Below the pieces are notes generated by a model. That model did no database searches and was not told the origin of the DNA. It saw nothing but the letters and a program-made list of their open reading frames with translations. Below are positions 36,924 to 46,843 of a DNA stretch of 64,000 nucleotides, one piece after another. A program made the translations under genes and the position numbers. The number at the start of each line of letters is the position of its first letter. Within the stretch, counting starts at the first letter, position 1. Origin of the DNA: Pseudoalteromonas sp. T1lg23B (lineage in GTDB: Bacteria > Pseudomonadota > Gammaproteobacteria > Enterobacterales > Alteromonadaceae); assembly GCF_002964665.1 (NCBI RefSeq), contig NZ_PQBZ01000034.1, positions 992,429 to 1,056,428 of the forward strand, in the 5' to 3' direction.

Positions 36924-36966
36924 AGAAAAAAAATTTGAAGCTGCCAAAGTTTTGGCAGCTTCAAAT
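36924..36966 (-). terminator. Intrinsic terminator after flgL
   Basis: On the - strand, GAAGCTGCCAAA pairs with TTTGGCAGCTTC around a short loop, and the 3' arm runs straight into AAATTTTTTTT. It begins at the flgL stop codon. Confidence 0.9.
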
Positions 36967-38181
36967 TTAACGAATGTAGTCTAATAAGGAGAGATTAGAT
37001 AAGCGGCCAAATGTTGCCTGTGAGGCTTGCAGGGCCGTTTCATGTTTAGTTAGCTCAGTAATCGCTTCAGCCATATCTAGCTCAACTAAGTTTGCTTTGG
37101 ACAACTTATTATTAATGTCTAGGTCAGAATTTGCCGCTTCTATCCGTTTAGTGGTATTTAAACGCCCACCCAACACAGACTGCGTTTGCGACACCAAGTT
37201 TTTGGCATTATCTAAACCCACTGTGGCATCGGCCAAGGCTTGTTTATACTGTTCCTGGTCTAAGCTCGTATCAGTCAAAGTATTGACCAAGTCGTTTAAA
37301 GTATTTAACACATTCTGCTTCTGTGGAGTTTCCAGATCAAAGTCAATACTCGCAGGGGCACCAGTAAATGTGACTTCAAAGCCATTAATCGCAACTTTAT
37401 TTCCAGAGAAAGTACCCGAGTCAATCGTTGTGCCGCCAACCTGTAAATCAAACGTCGTCGCAGATGTAAAGTTGATAGTCACAGTATTGGCGTTCGCAGG
37501 CGCTGTTGGATCCGCGTTATAGTTAGTACGATGAAAAGTATCAAACGCACCTTGCTGTTGGACGTAAACAGTGCTTGTTGCAGGGACAATCGTTGTTTGG
37601 TCTACATCCAAACGTTTACCCGCTTTTTCAAACACATCGAAGCCATTATCACTGGATTTAATACTAATTCCTTCGGCAACTTTAATGCTGTGTTGGCCCT
37701 GATCCCCCTGATACTCGTAGCTACCAGTACCACTATTATAAATATATGCCTGCTTACTATCTTGATAGCCCGCAAATATAAAGCCACCATCTTCGGATTT
37801 TGCGTTCATCAATTCAAAAATTGACTCTTTTAGTGAACTGATCTCCGCAGCAACCCCTTCTCTATCAGCATCAGATAATGCACCGTTACCAGCTTGCACT
37901 GTTAAAGTTTGTGCCTTAGCTATCGCACCTTTGATATTTTCTAAGACGCTTTCTTCCATTTCTAGGCGACTACTTAGCATGGAAGAGCTTTTCGCAAACT
38001 GCTCGTTCGATTGGATCTTGTCCGTATATAGCATTGAGCTGGCAATCGCAGAGGGGTCATCCGAGGCTGTTAATACTCTTTTTTGTGTATTAACTTGCTG
38101 CTGTGCTCTATTCACTTCCTGCTGATTGTTCAAAATGGTGTTCAAATTATTTCTGAACATTAAGTTGTTAGATAATCGCAT
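36967..38181 (-). CDS. flgL: Flagellar hook-filament junction protein FlgL
   Basis: A 404-residue FlgL: N-terminal D0 helix MRLSNNLMFRNNLNTILNNQQEVNRAQQQVNTQKRVLTASDDPSAIASSMLY (flagellin-like but with the HAP3 pattern) and C-terminal helix TELTKHETALQASQATFGRLSNLSLLDYIR. FlgL forms the junction between hook and filament with FlgK. It lies 6 nt after flgK, ends the flgJKL transcript and is followed by an intrinsic terminator. Confidence 0.95.
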   Translation of the reverse strand: MRLSNNLMFRNNLNTILNNQQEVNRAQQQVNTQKRVLTASDDPSAIASSMLYTDKIQSNEQFAKSSSMLSSRLEMEESVLENIKGAIAKAQTLTVQAGNGALSDADREGVAAEISSLKESIFELMNAKSEDGGFIFAGYQDSKQAYIYNSGTGSYEYQGDQGQHSIKVAEGISIKSSDNGFDVFEKAGKRLDVDQTTIVPATSTVYVQQQGAFDTFHRTNYNADPTAPANANTVTINFTSATTFDLQVGGTTIDSGTFSGNKVAINGFEVTFTGAPASIDFDLETPQKQNVLNTLNDLVNTLTDTSLDQEQYKQALADATVGLDNAKNLVSQTQSVLGGRLNTTKRIEAANSDLDINNKLSKANLVELDMAEAITELTKHETALQASQATFGRLSNLSLLDYIR

Positions 38182-38187
38182 GATTCA

Positions 38188-40188
38188 TTACCTCGCCGCA
38201 CTGAGTAGCGTATCAAATATGGTACGCGCCGCAGATATAATCTGCGCTGATGCTGAATAAGATTGCTGAAAGCGCAGTAAATTGGCCGCTTCTTCATCTA
38301 AGTTTACACCCGATATAGACTCAAACCAGGTTTCAGATTGTGTGGCTAACGCATCAAAAGCAGCACCATTGGTTTTAGCCTGGTTAGCAATCACACCGAT
38401 TTCCGTAACCAAACCTGCATAAGATTCATTAAATGTTTTCAAATTATCGGCACTCGCTATTACCCCCTGACGAACAAGCTCCGTGTCCTTCAACTGACTC
38501 AGCGCTAAACCGTTTCGGTTATCATCAAAGCCATCAGTATTAACCCCAATAGTAAAGACATCACCGGTGGCTGGTTGTCCTGAAATATCAAAATCAAAGC
38601 CGTAACTATCGTAAGGTGCACCAGCTTGGTTTAGGATACCGTTACCCGGCGGCGTGATTGTCACTAAATTCGTACCGTTACCATCATTAATTTGATATTG
38701 GTTTGCCACCGCTGTTTTGGTAATTGTGATCTGCCCTTGCGTCAGTGTAATCGGTGGGCTAGAAAAATTACTCGTAGCACTGGTGTCCGTAACCACACCT
38801 GCTGAAATACTGGCTGTGCTAATATTATTTGCACTTACTTCGGTTCTAATAGGGGACGCCAAAGCTAAATGCTCTGGTCGCTCGGTTGCCATTTCAAGTG
38901 AGCCCGCGGCGATTGAATTGAGCTTAATCACATAACTATCACCCGCTGCTGGCGCTCCTGTAACTGTCATATCCAGACCAAATGATTCACCGGAGGTAAT
39001 TGTACCCGAGTTAATAGCCCCTGCGGTCACGTTCGCCGTAGATGGCGTACCAATCACGTTTCCTTTACTATCTATTGCCGCTATTTCAACCGTCGTTGCC
39101 GTCAAAAAAGTTACTTGAAAGTCAGTCGCTGGAATGGAATTGCCAAGGCCTGACTCTAAAGTCGCGTTCACCACGCCTGTGCCAGTATTGTTCTGAAATG
39201 CATAGCCTTGCACAGTCGGTATATCAAAAATATCACCACCGAAATTGCCATCTAGGTCCATACCCAGTGCATTTTGCTGGTTGAACGCATCTGCTATCGA
39301 AATACCAATTTGACCCAATTGATTCTGGGCTGGCTGCAAAATTTCGTCACGAAACGCCAGCAAACCACCAATTTTTCCCTTCAATGAACCCAGATCTACA
39401 TCGAGCGCAATGGCACTGCCGCCAGTGACGTCTAGCTTTAAATCTTTCACATTTGGATCTGGATCACCGTCAAGCGCAAACGCATTGAACGTACCATTTT
39501 CCATAACAAGAGACTGACCAGACCCTAAAAAGATGAGTTTTTCGCCATTTGGACCATCTAATGTTTCAATATCAACTAACCCTGACAAATCACGAATAGC
39601 TTGATCTCGTTCATTGAGTACCGACAGAGCCACTGTGTGGTCATCACTGGTGTATGTTGAGGCAACCTTATTATTTAACTCACTGATTTTTTCAATCAAG
39701 CTATTCGCTTCATCGGTATACAAACTCAGCTGCTCATTAACAACACTCTTTTGATCAAATACGATATTCGACAAACGATGCATTTGCTGCACTAAGCCTT
39801 CGGCTGAGTTCATAAATAAGGAGCGAGATACCGTAGATGATGGCTGGTTCATAGACTCTTGCAAGCTATTGAACATATTGTTAATACTTGTGCTTAGACT
39901 GTTTGATTCCTCAGCAAACAAGGTATCAATGCGCGATGATTCTGTCACGAATTGATCATAGTAAGCTTTGTTTGAAGTATCACGGTTCAGTTGTTTAACC
40001 GCAAACTCATTGATCAATCTGACGGTCTCACCACGACCGACTAGGTTGCCCACAGTCGTCGCATGTTCGGTGCGTTCGCGAATATACCCTTTGGTATTAA
40101 GGTTTGAGATGTTTCTACTGGTTGTTTGTAGTAGCTCCGTGCTTGCACGAATACCACTTGTACCAATATGCATTAAATCGAAAGACAT
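38188..40188 (-). CDS. flgK: Flagellar hook-associated protein FlgK
   Basis: A 666-residue FlgK: LMHIGTSGIRASTELLQTTSRNISNLNTKGYIRE is the flagellar rod/hook N-terminal motif, and the C-terminal helix is LDEEAANLLRFQQSYSASAQIISAARTIFDTLL. The middle holds two repeated beta-rich segments, both around GxxYDSYGFDF/GESFGLDMTVTG-ITSG-type sequences, which make it longer than the enteric form of about 550 residues. It sits between FlgE and FlgL in the structure, and 1 nt after flgJ. Confidence 0.95.
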   Translation of the reverse strand: MSFDLMHIGTSGIRASTELLQTTSRNISNLNTKGYIRERTEHATTVGNLVGRGETVRLINEFAVKQLNRDTSNKAYYDQFVTESSRIDTLFAEESNSLSTSINNMFNSLQESMNQPSSTVSRSLFMNSAEGLVQQMHRLSNIVFDQKSVVNEQLSLYTDEANSLIEKISELNNKVASTYTSDDHTVALSVLNERDQAIRDLSGLVDIETLDGPNGEKLIFLGSGQSLVMENGTFNAFALDGDPDPNVKDLKLDVTGGSAIALDVDLGSLKGKIGGLLAFRDEILQPAQNQLGQIGISIADAFNQQNALGMDLDGNFGGDIFDIPTVQGYAFQNNTGTGVVNATLESGLGNSIPATDFQVTFLTATTVEIAAIDSKGNVIGTPSTANVTAGAINSGTITSGESFGLDMTVTGAPAAGDSYVIKLNSIAAGSLEMATERPEHLALASPIRTEVSANNISTASISAGVVTDTSATSNFSSPPITLTQGQITITKTAVANQYQINDGNGTNLVTITPPGNGILNQAGAPYDSYGFDFDISGQPATGDVFTIGVNTDGFDDNRNGLALSQLKDTELVRQGVIASADNLKTFNESYAGLVTEIGVIANQAKTNGAAFDALATQSETWFESISGVNLDEEAANLLRFQQSYSASAQIISAARTIFDTLLSAAR

Positions 40189-40189
40189 C

Positions 40190-41164
40190 TTAATTTACTC
40201 CTTGACGAATAAGCGATGTCAGCATTTGCTTGAACTCGCCACGCTGTAACACACTCTTTATTTTTTGCGCATAATTTGGATCTGTGGCGTAGCCTGCCTG
40301 CTGTAACGCATCCAAGTACTGAGCTGGTTGCTTCACTTTCTTCAGAGCCTCGTCATAACGAGGGTTGTTTTGTAAAAACTCGATGTAATCATTAATACTC
40401 TCTTTCACAGAATCATATGCTCTGAAATTTGCTTGCTTCTGAACAGGCAAGCCTTGTTCAAATTCCAAAGTCAACTTTCTGGCGCTTTCGCCTTGCCATG
40501 ACTTATCTGACTTGATGTTAAATAGATTAAAGCTGCTAGAGCCATCTTGTTTGGCTATCACATGCTTACCCCAACCCGTTTCAAGTGCCGCTTGGGCTAT
40601 CATTACCGCAGGATTGAGACCAATTTTTTCAGCCGCTTCTTTAGCGTGATCCCACATAGCTGCAACGAACGAAGCAGGGTCATCGAAGCTATCTTGTGGT
40701 GTTTCTTGCTGTGCTTTGTCGCTCTTATCAACGGCACCTGACACCCCAATAGATGCAGCTTTACCGTTGGCGATTTTGTCACTTTGCAATTCGGCGTTAG
40801 TGCGTAATACAGACGCTGGCGTATAACCTTCGCTATTTGGCGATAGCTGTTGAACAATGAGATCGGCAAGACCAAGACTCCCTTTGCCAGCAAGCTCTAT
40901 TGACAATTGTTGGTCATGCATTTCTTCAAAGAACTTCACACTACTTGAGTTGAAAGGGCTGTCTTTGTCTTCTAATACTTCGTTGGCTTTTCGCATACTC
41001 TTTAACAGCATCTGCGTAAAGATTGATTCAAACTGTTGGGCAGCCTTTTTTAGCGCTTCATTTGATGCTTTTTGATCGGAAGCACTTTTTAAAGCATCCT
41101 GACGCAGGGAGTCTAGGTTCCCCAAGTCAAAAAAGTTTTGTTTGTCTAACTGATTGGTATTCAT
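40190..41164 (-). CDS. flgJ: Flagellar rod cap and muramidase FlgJ
   Basis: A 324-residue bifunctional FlgJ. The N-terminal rod-cap domain (FESIFTQMLLKSMRKANEVLEDK, FFEEMHDQQLSIELAGKGSLGLADLI) is followed by a linker and a C-terminal glucosaminidase domain with FVAAMWDHAKEAAEKIGLNPAVMIAQAALETGWGKHV, where the catalytic Glu is in LETGWG. It acts in the periplasm, cutting peptidoglycan for the rod. I chose ATG 41164 (MNTNQLDKQN); the extension to 41221 runs through a sigma54 promoter and terminator T-tract and is not coding. It heads flgJKL. Confidence 0.95.
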   Translation of the reverse strand: MNTNQLDKQNFFDLGNLDSLRQDALKSASDQKASNEALKKAAQQFESIFTQMLLKSMRKANEVLEDKDSPFNSSSVKFFEEMHDQQLSIELAGKGSLGLADLIVQQLSPNSEGYTPASVLRTNAELQSDKIANGKAASIGVSGAVDKSDKAQQETPQDSFDDPASFVAAMWDHAKEAAEKIGLNPAVMIAQAALETGWGKHVIAKQDGSSSFNLFNIKSDKSWQGESARKLTLEFEQGLPVQKQANFRAYDSVKESINDYIEFLQNNPRYDEALKKVKQPAQYLDALQQAGYATDPNYAQKIKSVLQRGEFKQMLTSLIRQGVN

Positions 41165-41204
41165 CTGCTCAACGACACAAAGTAAAAGTTCATAGTCAAA
41201 TAAA

Positions 41205-41220
41205 TGCAAAAAGCGAGCCA
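41205..41220 (-). promoter_or_regulatory. Sigma54 promoter of flgJKL
   Basis: TGGCTCGCTTTTTGCA on the - strand matches TGGCACG-N4-TTGCA with one change, and its -24/-12 spacing is exact. The -24 box begins where the T-tract of the flgI terminator ends, so terminator and promoter abut. The predicted start is near 41193, about 29 nt before the flgJ codon. Confidence 0.88.
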
Positions 41221-41246
41221 AAAAAAAGCCTCGATATTTCGAGGCT
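41220..41246 (-). terminator. Intrinsic terminator after flgI
   Basis: GCCTCGA-AATA-TCGAGGC with a following run of eight T on the - strand. It ends the flgFGHI transcript 25 nt after the flgI stop and directly abuts the flgJ promoter. Confidence 0.92.
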
Positions 41247-41270
41247 AACTATTTGATTAAAAATAAAACT

Positions 41271-42365
41271 TTAAATGACGACTAATTGACCATTGATTGC
41301 ACCTGCTTCTTTAAGTGCCTCTAAAATCGCCATTAAATCGCCAGGGGCTGCACCGACCTGATTAATTGCGCGCACCAAGTCATCAAGGCTCACACCTGGG
41401 TCAAATACAAACGCTCTAGAATCATCCGAATCAATATCAATGATGCTCTGCTGTGTGACCGCCGTCTCACCTTCAGCCAACGCTTGTGGTTGAGAAACAT
41501 TTTGCTGCTCAGCAATGGTCACGGTTAACCCACCATGTGTAATCGCCGCAGGTTGTAACTTGACATTTTTACCGATCACTATGGTGCCAGTACGTGAATT
41601 GACAATAATCTTGGCGTTGGTTTCCGCCGGTTTAAACTCTAAGTTTTCCAAAGTAGATAAATAGGCTACACGCTGCGAAGGGTCACGTGGTGCGATTACT
41701 CTAACAGATGCAGCATCCATAGGTTTGGCACTATTAGGTCCCACCAATTCATTAATCGTATCAGCTAAACGCTTAGCGGTAGTAAAATCTGGGCTATTCA
41801 GATTGAAGGTAATATGATCCCCTTGTGTAAAAGGACTCTTTACTGCGCGTTCCACTGTCGCACCATTTGGCACTCTGCCAACAGTGGGGGTATTGATAAC
41901 AACGCGGCTACCATCTAGTCCTTCTGCACCAAGACCACCGACTATCAGACTACCTTGTGCAATTGCATATACATTCCCATCTACGCCCTTCAAAAAGGTT
42001 TGTAATAAAGTACCACCGCGTAAACTTCCCGCACTGCCTATTGATGAAACTGTGACGTCAATTTGCTGACCCGGCTTCACAAATGGCGGTAAATCAGCGT
42101 GTACCGCAACCGCTGCAACATTTTTGATTTTTGGTTTTAAACTGGCTGGCATGGTGATACCAAAACTGCTCAACATTGCCTTAAAGCTTTGCTCTGTAAA
42201 ACGGCTTTGCTCTCCCGTTCCTGGCAAACCGACAACTAAACCATAGCCAACCAATTGGTTGGATCTAACGCCTTCCACCATGCTGACATCTTTGACACGT
42301 TCAGCACTGGCTACTTGCATAAACAAACAGCTAAATAAAACGCTTATTATAAGAAACAACCTCAT
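41271..42365 (-). CDS. flgI: Flagellar P-ring protein FlgI
   Basis: A 364-residue FlgI: signal peptide [21 protein letters not shown] with cleavage before [11 protein letters not shown], then [35 protein letters not shown], the family hallmark, and a C-terminal [36 protein letters not shown]. It forms the periplasmic P ring around the rod. The ATG at 42365 is preferred over 42419 because AGAGG lies 9 nt upstream and the signal peptide begins there. Confidence 0.96.
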   Translation of the reverse strand: MRLFLIISVLFSCLFMQVASAERVKDVSMVEGVRSNQLVGYGLVVGLPGTGEQSRFTEQSFKAMLSSFGITMPASLKPKIKNVAAVAVHADLPPFVKPGQQIDVTVSSIGSAGSLRGGTLLQTFLKGVDGNVYAIAQGSLIVGGLGAEGLDGSRVVINTPTVGRVPNGATVERAVKSPFTQGDHITFNLNSPDFTTAKRLADTINELVGPNSAKPMDAASVRVIAPRDPSQRVAYLSTLENLEFKPAETNAKIIVNSRTGTIVIGKNVKLQPAAITHGGLTVTIAEQQNVSQPQALAEGETAVTQQSIIDIDSDDSRAFVFDPGVSLDDLVRAINQVGAAPGDLMAILEALKEAGAINGQLVVI

Positions 42366-42376
42366 CGTCTTTACCT

Positions 42377-43060
42377 CTAAAATGGCATCAATGTGCTCAT
42401 GAAGAAACGTGCTAACCAACCTGGGCTTTGCGCTTCTTGCTGTTGACCTTTGCCTGAATACTGAATTCTTGCATTGGCGATACGGTTCGACTCAACGGTA
42501 TTATCAGCCTTTACATCTGCGGCTCTAACCAGACCTTCAAGACGGATAAACTCTTCACCAGTATTTAATGTGAGCCACTTCTCCCCACGGATCACTAAGT
42601 TTCCATTGGGTAGTACTCGCATCACATTTACTGAAATATTGCCGAATAAGCTGTTGGATTGGTTTGCTTGACTATCACCTTGAAATGAAGACTCTGACTC
42701 CATACCAAACTGGATGCTTTCCCTACCAATATTTACTGCTGCGCCACCGAGACCAATTATCGGATCCAGCGACATTTCTGACTCTTTATCCATCTGACTA
42801 TTAGCCGCTTTAGAAGCCTGCGTTGACTCTCGAAGCACCACCGTAATGATGTCTCCGGTTCTTAACGCCTTTTTGTCTGAATACAAATCATTAGCACGGT
42901 GCTGATCAAACAAAGAGCCAGTTGCAACGATAGGCTCTGCCTCTTGCTCTGGATACATAGGTGCATAGTATGGGTCATCTCTTACCACATCACTATTTTG
43001 TGTTGATACACACCCAGAAAGTAAAGCAGTCGCTATAATGAATAAGCTAAGATCACGCAT
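42377..43060 (-). CDS. flgH: Flagellar L-ring lipoprotein FlgH
   Basis: A 227-residue FlgH with a lipoprotein signal (LLSGC, lipidated C17). The body shows [53 protein letters not shown] and [51 protein letters not shown], both typical. It forms the outer-membrane L ring around the rod. It precedes flgI by 11 nt and follows flgG by 15 nt. Confidence 0.96.
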   Translation of the reverse strand: MRDLSLFIIATALLSGCVSTQNSDVVRDDPYYAPMYPEQEAEPIVATGSLFDQHRANDLYSDKKALRTGDIITVVLRESTQASKAANSQMDKESEMSLDPIIGLGGAAVNIGRESIQFGMESESSFQGDSQANQSNSLFGNISVNVMRVLPNGNLVIRGEKWLTLNTGEEFIRLEGLVRAADVKADNTVESNRIANARIQYSGKGQQQEAQSPGWLARFFMSTLMPF

Positions 43061-43075
43061 ACAACCCCCTAACGC

Positions 43076-43864
43076 TTATAACTGTTGATTAATGTAACTA
43101 AGCATTTCGTCGACAGACTTAATTACTTTCGAGTTCATTTCGTAAACCCGTTGAGTTTCGATAAGATTTACTAACTCTTCGGTAACGTTAACATTAGAGG
43201 TTTCTAATGCGCCCTGTACTATTGTCCCTAGGCCATCAACCCCTGGGTTACCTTGTACCGGAGCCCCACTTACTGCGGTCTCCGTATAAAGGTTTTGACC
43301 CATAGGCTCTAAACCAGACGGATTAATAAAGTCGCTGATCACCAATTGGCCTATCACCACGTTTTCAGCTTGACCTGAGATGGCCACGGAAACTTCGCCA
43401 TCTTGAGAAACCGTAATCGATTGTGCATCATCTGGTACGTTCATTTCTGGTTGCACTGGAAAGCCAGCTCCCGATGTCACTACACGCCCCTCTTCATCAG
43501 TCGTAAATTGACCATTACGAGAGTAAGCAGTTGTACCATCTGGTAATTGAATTTCGAAAAAGCCTGGACCTTGTATCATCCAATCTAATGAGTTTTCAGT
43601 GCTCAACAGATTACCTTGAGAAAAGTTCTTTTGGTTTGCAACTACTTTTGAACCCGCACCTAACATTAAACCAGAAGGCAGTTCGGTATCTTGCGAAGAA
43701 CGCCCCCCAGGCTGATTAATGTTTTGGTAGAGCAAGTCTTCAAAAATAGCTCGGCTCTTTTTGTAACCAACCGTACTAGCATTCGCGAGGTTGTTGGAAA
43801 TAACGGCGATGTCAGTTTGCTGCGCATCTAAGCCTGTTTTACTGATCCATAATGCTGGGTTCAT
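43076..43864 (-). CDS. flgG: Flagellar distal rod protein FlgG
   Basis: A 262-residue FlgG: MNPALWISKTGLDAQQTDIAVISNNLANASTVGYKKSRAIFEDLLYQNI at the N-terminus, the FlgG-specific LPSGLMLGAGSKV insert, and SNVNVTEELVNLIETQRVYEMNSKVIKSVDEMLSYINQQL at the C-terminus. It forms the distal rod of the basal body. It lies 18 nt after flgF in flgFGHI. Confidence 0.96.
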   Translation of the reverse strand: MNPALWISKTGLDAQQTDIAVISNNLANASTVGYKKSRAIFEDLLYQNINQPGGRSSQDTELPSGLMLGAGSKVVANQKNFSQGNLLSTENSLDWMIQGPGFFEIQLPDGTTAYSRNGQFTTDEEGRVVTSGAGFPVQPEMNVPDDAQSITVSQDGEVSVAISGQAENVVIGQLVISDFINPSGLEPMGQNLYTETAVSGAPVQGNPGVDGLGTIVQGALETSNVNVTEELVNLIETQRVYEMNSKVIKSVDEMLSYINQQL

Positions 43865-43882
43865 AATATCTACCTCACTTGG

Positions 43883-44647
43883 TTAGACGATACGCAGTAG
43901 AGTGACATGACGTTCATCCATCTCTTCTGCGGTTTTCATTAGTTTCATTTGCATTTCGAATTGACGTTGATGATTTATCAAGTCAATCATTTCGTGCACT
44001 GGGTTTACGTTTGAACGCTCCAAAGTTCCACTCATAACTCGCGCTGTCGGCGAAATATCACAAAAGCCACACAGGCCATTTACCAGAGCATCTTCTTTTG
44101 GGCGAAATAAACCATCATTACCTTTTTCAAGTTGACTATTATCTGCATCAATTATTTTTAGCCGATCGACAACTTCCATAAAATTAGCGGGCGCACCTTG
44201 TGGCCTTACCTGTACTGAGCCGTCATCACTAAAAATGACTTTATCAACTGGAATTGGCAAAATAATTGGACCACCTTCGCCAATAACTTGACGGCCATGA
44301 CTGGTGATTAGCGCACCATCTGCGCGGATGTTGAGGCTACCAACTTTGGTATACGCTTCGTTACCCGCTTCATCCATCACGCTGATCCAAGACTCTTGAG
44401 TTACAGATATGTCTAGGTCTCGCGAAGTTTCAACAATAGGCCCAGACGTTAAGTTTGTGCCAGGCCTCTCTTGCATAGCAAAAACACGAGTAGGCAGCCC
44501 TTCGCCAAACGCTTGCATCGAGCGAGCTTGAGCAAAGTCGGCTTTAAAACCTACTGTGTTTGCATTAGCAAGGTTGTTTGCTTTGATTGCCACACCACGC
44601 AAGTTCTGTTTAGCACCTGACATAGCGATATAAAGCATTTTATCCAT
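43883..44647 (-). CDS. flgF: Flagellar proximal rod protein FlgF
   Basis: A 254-residue FlgF: MDKMLYIAMSGAKQNLRGVAIKANNLANANTVGFKADFAQARSMQAFGEGLPTRVFAM is the family start, and the C-terminus is SNVNPVHEMIDLINHQRQFEMQMKLMKTAEEMDER. It is first in its transcript, with its own sigma54 promoter about 39 nt before the codon and the flgE terminator upstream. Confidence 0.95.
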   Translation of the reverse strand: MDKMLYIAMSGAKQNLRGVAIKANNLANANTVGFKADFAQARSMQAFGEGLPTRVFAMQERPGTNLTSGPIVETSRDLDISVTQESWISVMDEAGNEAYTKVGSLNIRADGALITSHGRQVIGEGGPIILPIPVDKVIFSDDGSVQVRPQGAPANFMEVVDRLKIIDADNSQLEKGNDGLFRPKEDALVNGLCGFCDISPTARVMSGTLERSNVNPVHEMIDLINHQRQFEMQMKLMKTAEEMDERHVTLLRIV

Positions 44648-44685
44648 ATCACTAATCCTATTGTTAAATTCATCTAACTAGATAA

Positions 44686-44701
44686 AGCAATAATAGTGCC
44701 A
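44686..44701 (-). promoter_or_regulatory. Sigma54 promoter of flgFGHI
   Basis: TGGCACTATTATTGCT on the - strand has perfect TGGCAC and TTGCT boxes at exact spacing, the best sigma54 match in the window. The predicted start is near 44675. Confidence 0.9.
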
Positions 44702-44739
44702 ACAAATATCTGACATTTTTTAGTGAGGTTTTTCAGCGA

Positions 44740-44770
44740 CAAAAAAGGCCGCACTGTGGCGACCTTTTTA
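44740..44770 (-). terminator. Intrinsic terminator after flgE
   Basis: AAAAAGGTCGC-CACAGT-GCGGCCTTTTTTG on the - strand: 6-bp stem (one G-T pair) and T-run. It lies 12 nt after the flgE stop and separates flgBCDE from flgFGHI. Confidence 0.88.
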
Positions 44771-44782
44771 ACTGGTTTGATA

Positions 44783-46105
44783 TTATCGGATCTGCAAGAT
44801 GTTTTGCTGAAGTGTTGAGTTAACTTCTAAGGCACGTGAGTTAGCCTGGAAGTTACGCTGTGCGCTGATTAAGTCAACCAGCTCATTCGTTAGATTCACG
44901 TTAGATTGTTCTAAAGATGATGAGCTGATGCTTCCTAGTGTGCCTGATGCTGGTTCACCCGCGATTGGCTCACCTGACGTTAAACTTTTCTTCCAAGCTG
45001 TGTTACCCACTGGAGATAAGCCTTGTGAGTTTGAAAAGCGTACCATGGCCACTTGACCGAGGTACGTTGAATCACCATTGCTGTATGCAGCAATAATTTT
45101 ACCGTCAGCCCCGATATCAATACTCGACAAACGGCCTACTGTCGCACCATCTTGCTCAAGTACTTTCACTTCGAAACGGCTAGCGTACTGAGTCGGTAAT
45201 TTGTTAGTGGTGTTAGCCTCGTCACGCCAGTTCATTGTAACATCATTAGGGAATGTCGCACCGTTTGATAGCATACCTGTAAGGTTACCACCCGTTAAAG
45301 TTAGCGGGTTGAAAGTAGTCCCAGTATTGGCAGCACCATCTGTTGTAGAGGGTAAACCACTGGCATCAAAACCAAATGTTGCGATTGGCGTACCAGTACC
45401 TGCGGTACCGGTATTATCAAACTGAGTACCGTCTAGCGTACCAAACACCTCCCAAGTATTAGCGGCAGACTTTCTGAAGAATAGCTGCATAACATGCGGC
45501 TCACCCAAAGAATCGTATACTGTTGCCGAAGTAGATGAGTTAAATGACGCAGATTCTGTTGGGTCAAACGGAATCGTCGGTACTGACTCTCGCGAATCAA
45601 CATTAAAAGATGAGTAAATCGTTGACGTTGCACGTGGGGAGCCCGAAGCATCTGGAATTTGTAATGCTGTTGAGGTACTCAAACTCACGGATGTCGTGTC
45701 ACCGGTTGACGGGTCGACAGGGAAACCTTGTAAGAAATTGCCTTGCGCATCCACAATAAAGTTATCACGATTTAGCTTGAACGCACCGGCACGTGTGTAA
45801 GTATAATCTTGAGAACCAAACTCCTCACTCATTGCAAAATAGCCTTCACCCGTGATGGCCAAATCCAGTGAATTATTAGTGAACTTCAATGAGCCTTGGT
45901 GAAATTGTTGGGCAACCATCGTAGTTTGTGCACCATCACCAGCTTTTGTCTTAGCAGAACTGAATACTGAAGCAGCATATACATCTGCAAACTCAGCACG
46001 TGATTCTTTAAAACCTGTGGTGTTAACGTTCGCAATGTTATTTGCGGTCACATCTAAATCTTTCTGCGCGGCCGCTAAGCCTGTTAATGCAATATTGAAA
46101 CTCAT
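44783..46105 (-). CDS. flgE: Flagellar hook protein FlgE
   Basis: A 440-residue FlgE: MSFNIALTGLAAAQKDLDVTANNIANVNTTGFKESRAEFADVYA at the N-terminus, FlgE D2-type middle, LPTQYASRFEVKVLEQDG and a C-terminal SNVNLTNELVDLISAQRNFQANSRALEVNSTLQQNILQIR. It polymerises into the hook outside the cell. It lies 46 nt after flgD, last gene of flgBCDE before a terminator. Confidence 0.96.
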   Translation of the reverse strand: MSFNIALTGLAAAQKDLDVTANNIANVNTTGFKESRAEFADVYAASVFSSAKTKAGDGAQTTMVAQQFHQGSLKFTNNSLDLAITGEGYFAMSEEFGSQDYTYTRAGAFKLNRDNFIVDAQGNFLQGFPVDPSTGDTTSVSLSTSTALQIPDASGSPRATSTIYSSFNVDSRESVPTIPFDPTESASFNSSTSATVYDSLGEPHVMQLFFRKSAANTWEVFGTLDGTQFDNTGTAGTGTPIATFGFDASGLPSTTDGAANTGTTFNPLTLTGGNLTGMLSNGATFPNDVTMNWRDEANTTNKLPTQYASRFEVKVLEQDGATVGRLSSIDIGADGKIIAAYSNGDSTYLGQVAMVRFSNSQGLSPVGNTAWKKSLTSGEPIAGEPASGTLGSISSSSLEQSNVNLTNELVDLISAQRNFQANSRALEVNSTLQQNILQIR

Positions 46106-46151
46106 ACTCTCACCTCTTGTACTGTAAGGTTAATTCTGTGACTAACGATAG

Positions 46152-46829
46152 TTATGCGATTTCTGCGACATCAGTGAGTTTCACCGCGCCAGAAGCTGTG
46201 TTAATTATGATGCCATTCGCACCATTCACATTTACGCTATCTATATTCTTGAATGTTGCCATGGGCAGACTAGTAAATTGACCGTTCGCTCTGCCCTCAG
46301 CTTTAACTGTGTACTCACCATCTGGCATCATGGTGCCATCTTGGTTTTTACCATCCCACTCAAACCTTAATGCACCAGCGGTACGACTCCCCATATTCAT
46401 GGTTCTGATCAGTTGGTTTTTCTCGTCGTAGATGCTAATCGTCAGGTCTTCAACTGGTTCGGTAGTAATAACGGATCCCTTAGCGAGTTGGTCTGCGCCT
46501 ATGTTGATCGTATCTGATTCGAGTAATGCTTTTTTGCCTACTAGCGTCGATGCCTGCAATGCTGAATTAGAAGTCATTGAGGCTGATAGCATTTCAAATT
46601 TACTGTTAAGATTTGAAATACCTTCCGCCATGGTAAAGTTCGTCATTTGTGCGATCATCTGATCATTGTCCGCAGGCTTACTAGGATCTTGATATGACAA
46701 TTGCTGCGTCAACAATGAAAAGAAGTCTTCCTGCGTTAACGTGTCATTTTTTTCTTCAGGTCTGTTTTTCTCAGACCAACGAAGCGAATCCAAATAAGAG
46801 GACGATGCGGCATTAATATCATTACTCAT
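46152..46829 (-). CDS. flgD: Flagellar hook cap protein FlgD
   Basis: A 225-residue FlgD. The N-terminal region has TLTQEDFFSLLTQQLSYQDPSKPADNDQMIAQMTNFTMAEGISNLN, a clear family motif, and the FlgD-Ig/tudor-like region ends with LRFEWDGKNQDGTMMPDGEYTVKAEGRANGQ. It caps the growing hook. It follows flgC by 14 nt. Confidence 0.95.
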   Translation of the reverse strand: MSNDINAASSSYLDSLRWSEKNRPEEKNDTLTQEDFFSLLTQQLSYQDPSKPADNDQMIAQMTNFTMAEGISNLNSKFEMLSASMTSNSALQASTLVGKKALLESDTINIGADQLAKGSVITTEPVEDLTISIYDEKNQLIRTMNMGSRTAGALRFEWDGKNQDGTMMPDGEYTVKAEGRANGQFTSLPMATFKNIDSVNVNGANGIIINTASGAVKLTDVAEIA

Positions 46830-46843
46830 CAGCTATACTCCCG

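Larger units (their letters stand above)
36643..36966. other. 324-bp gap between flgL and flagellin 3
   Basis: No gene is supported. It holds the flgL terminator at its right end, an A/T-rich stretch, the sigma28 element at 36736-36762 and a leader of about 95 nt with a palindrome-like GTAAACTTTCGGTTTAC near 36658-36674. Confidence 0.65.
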
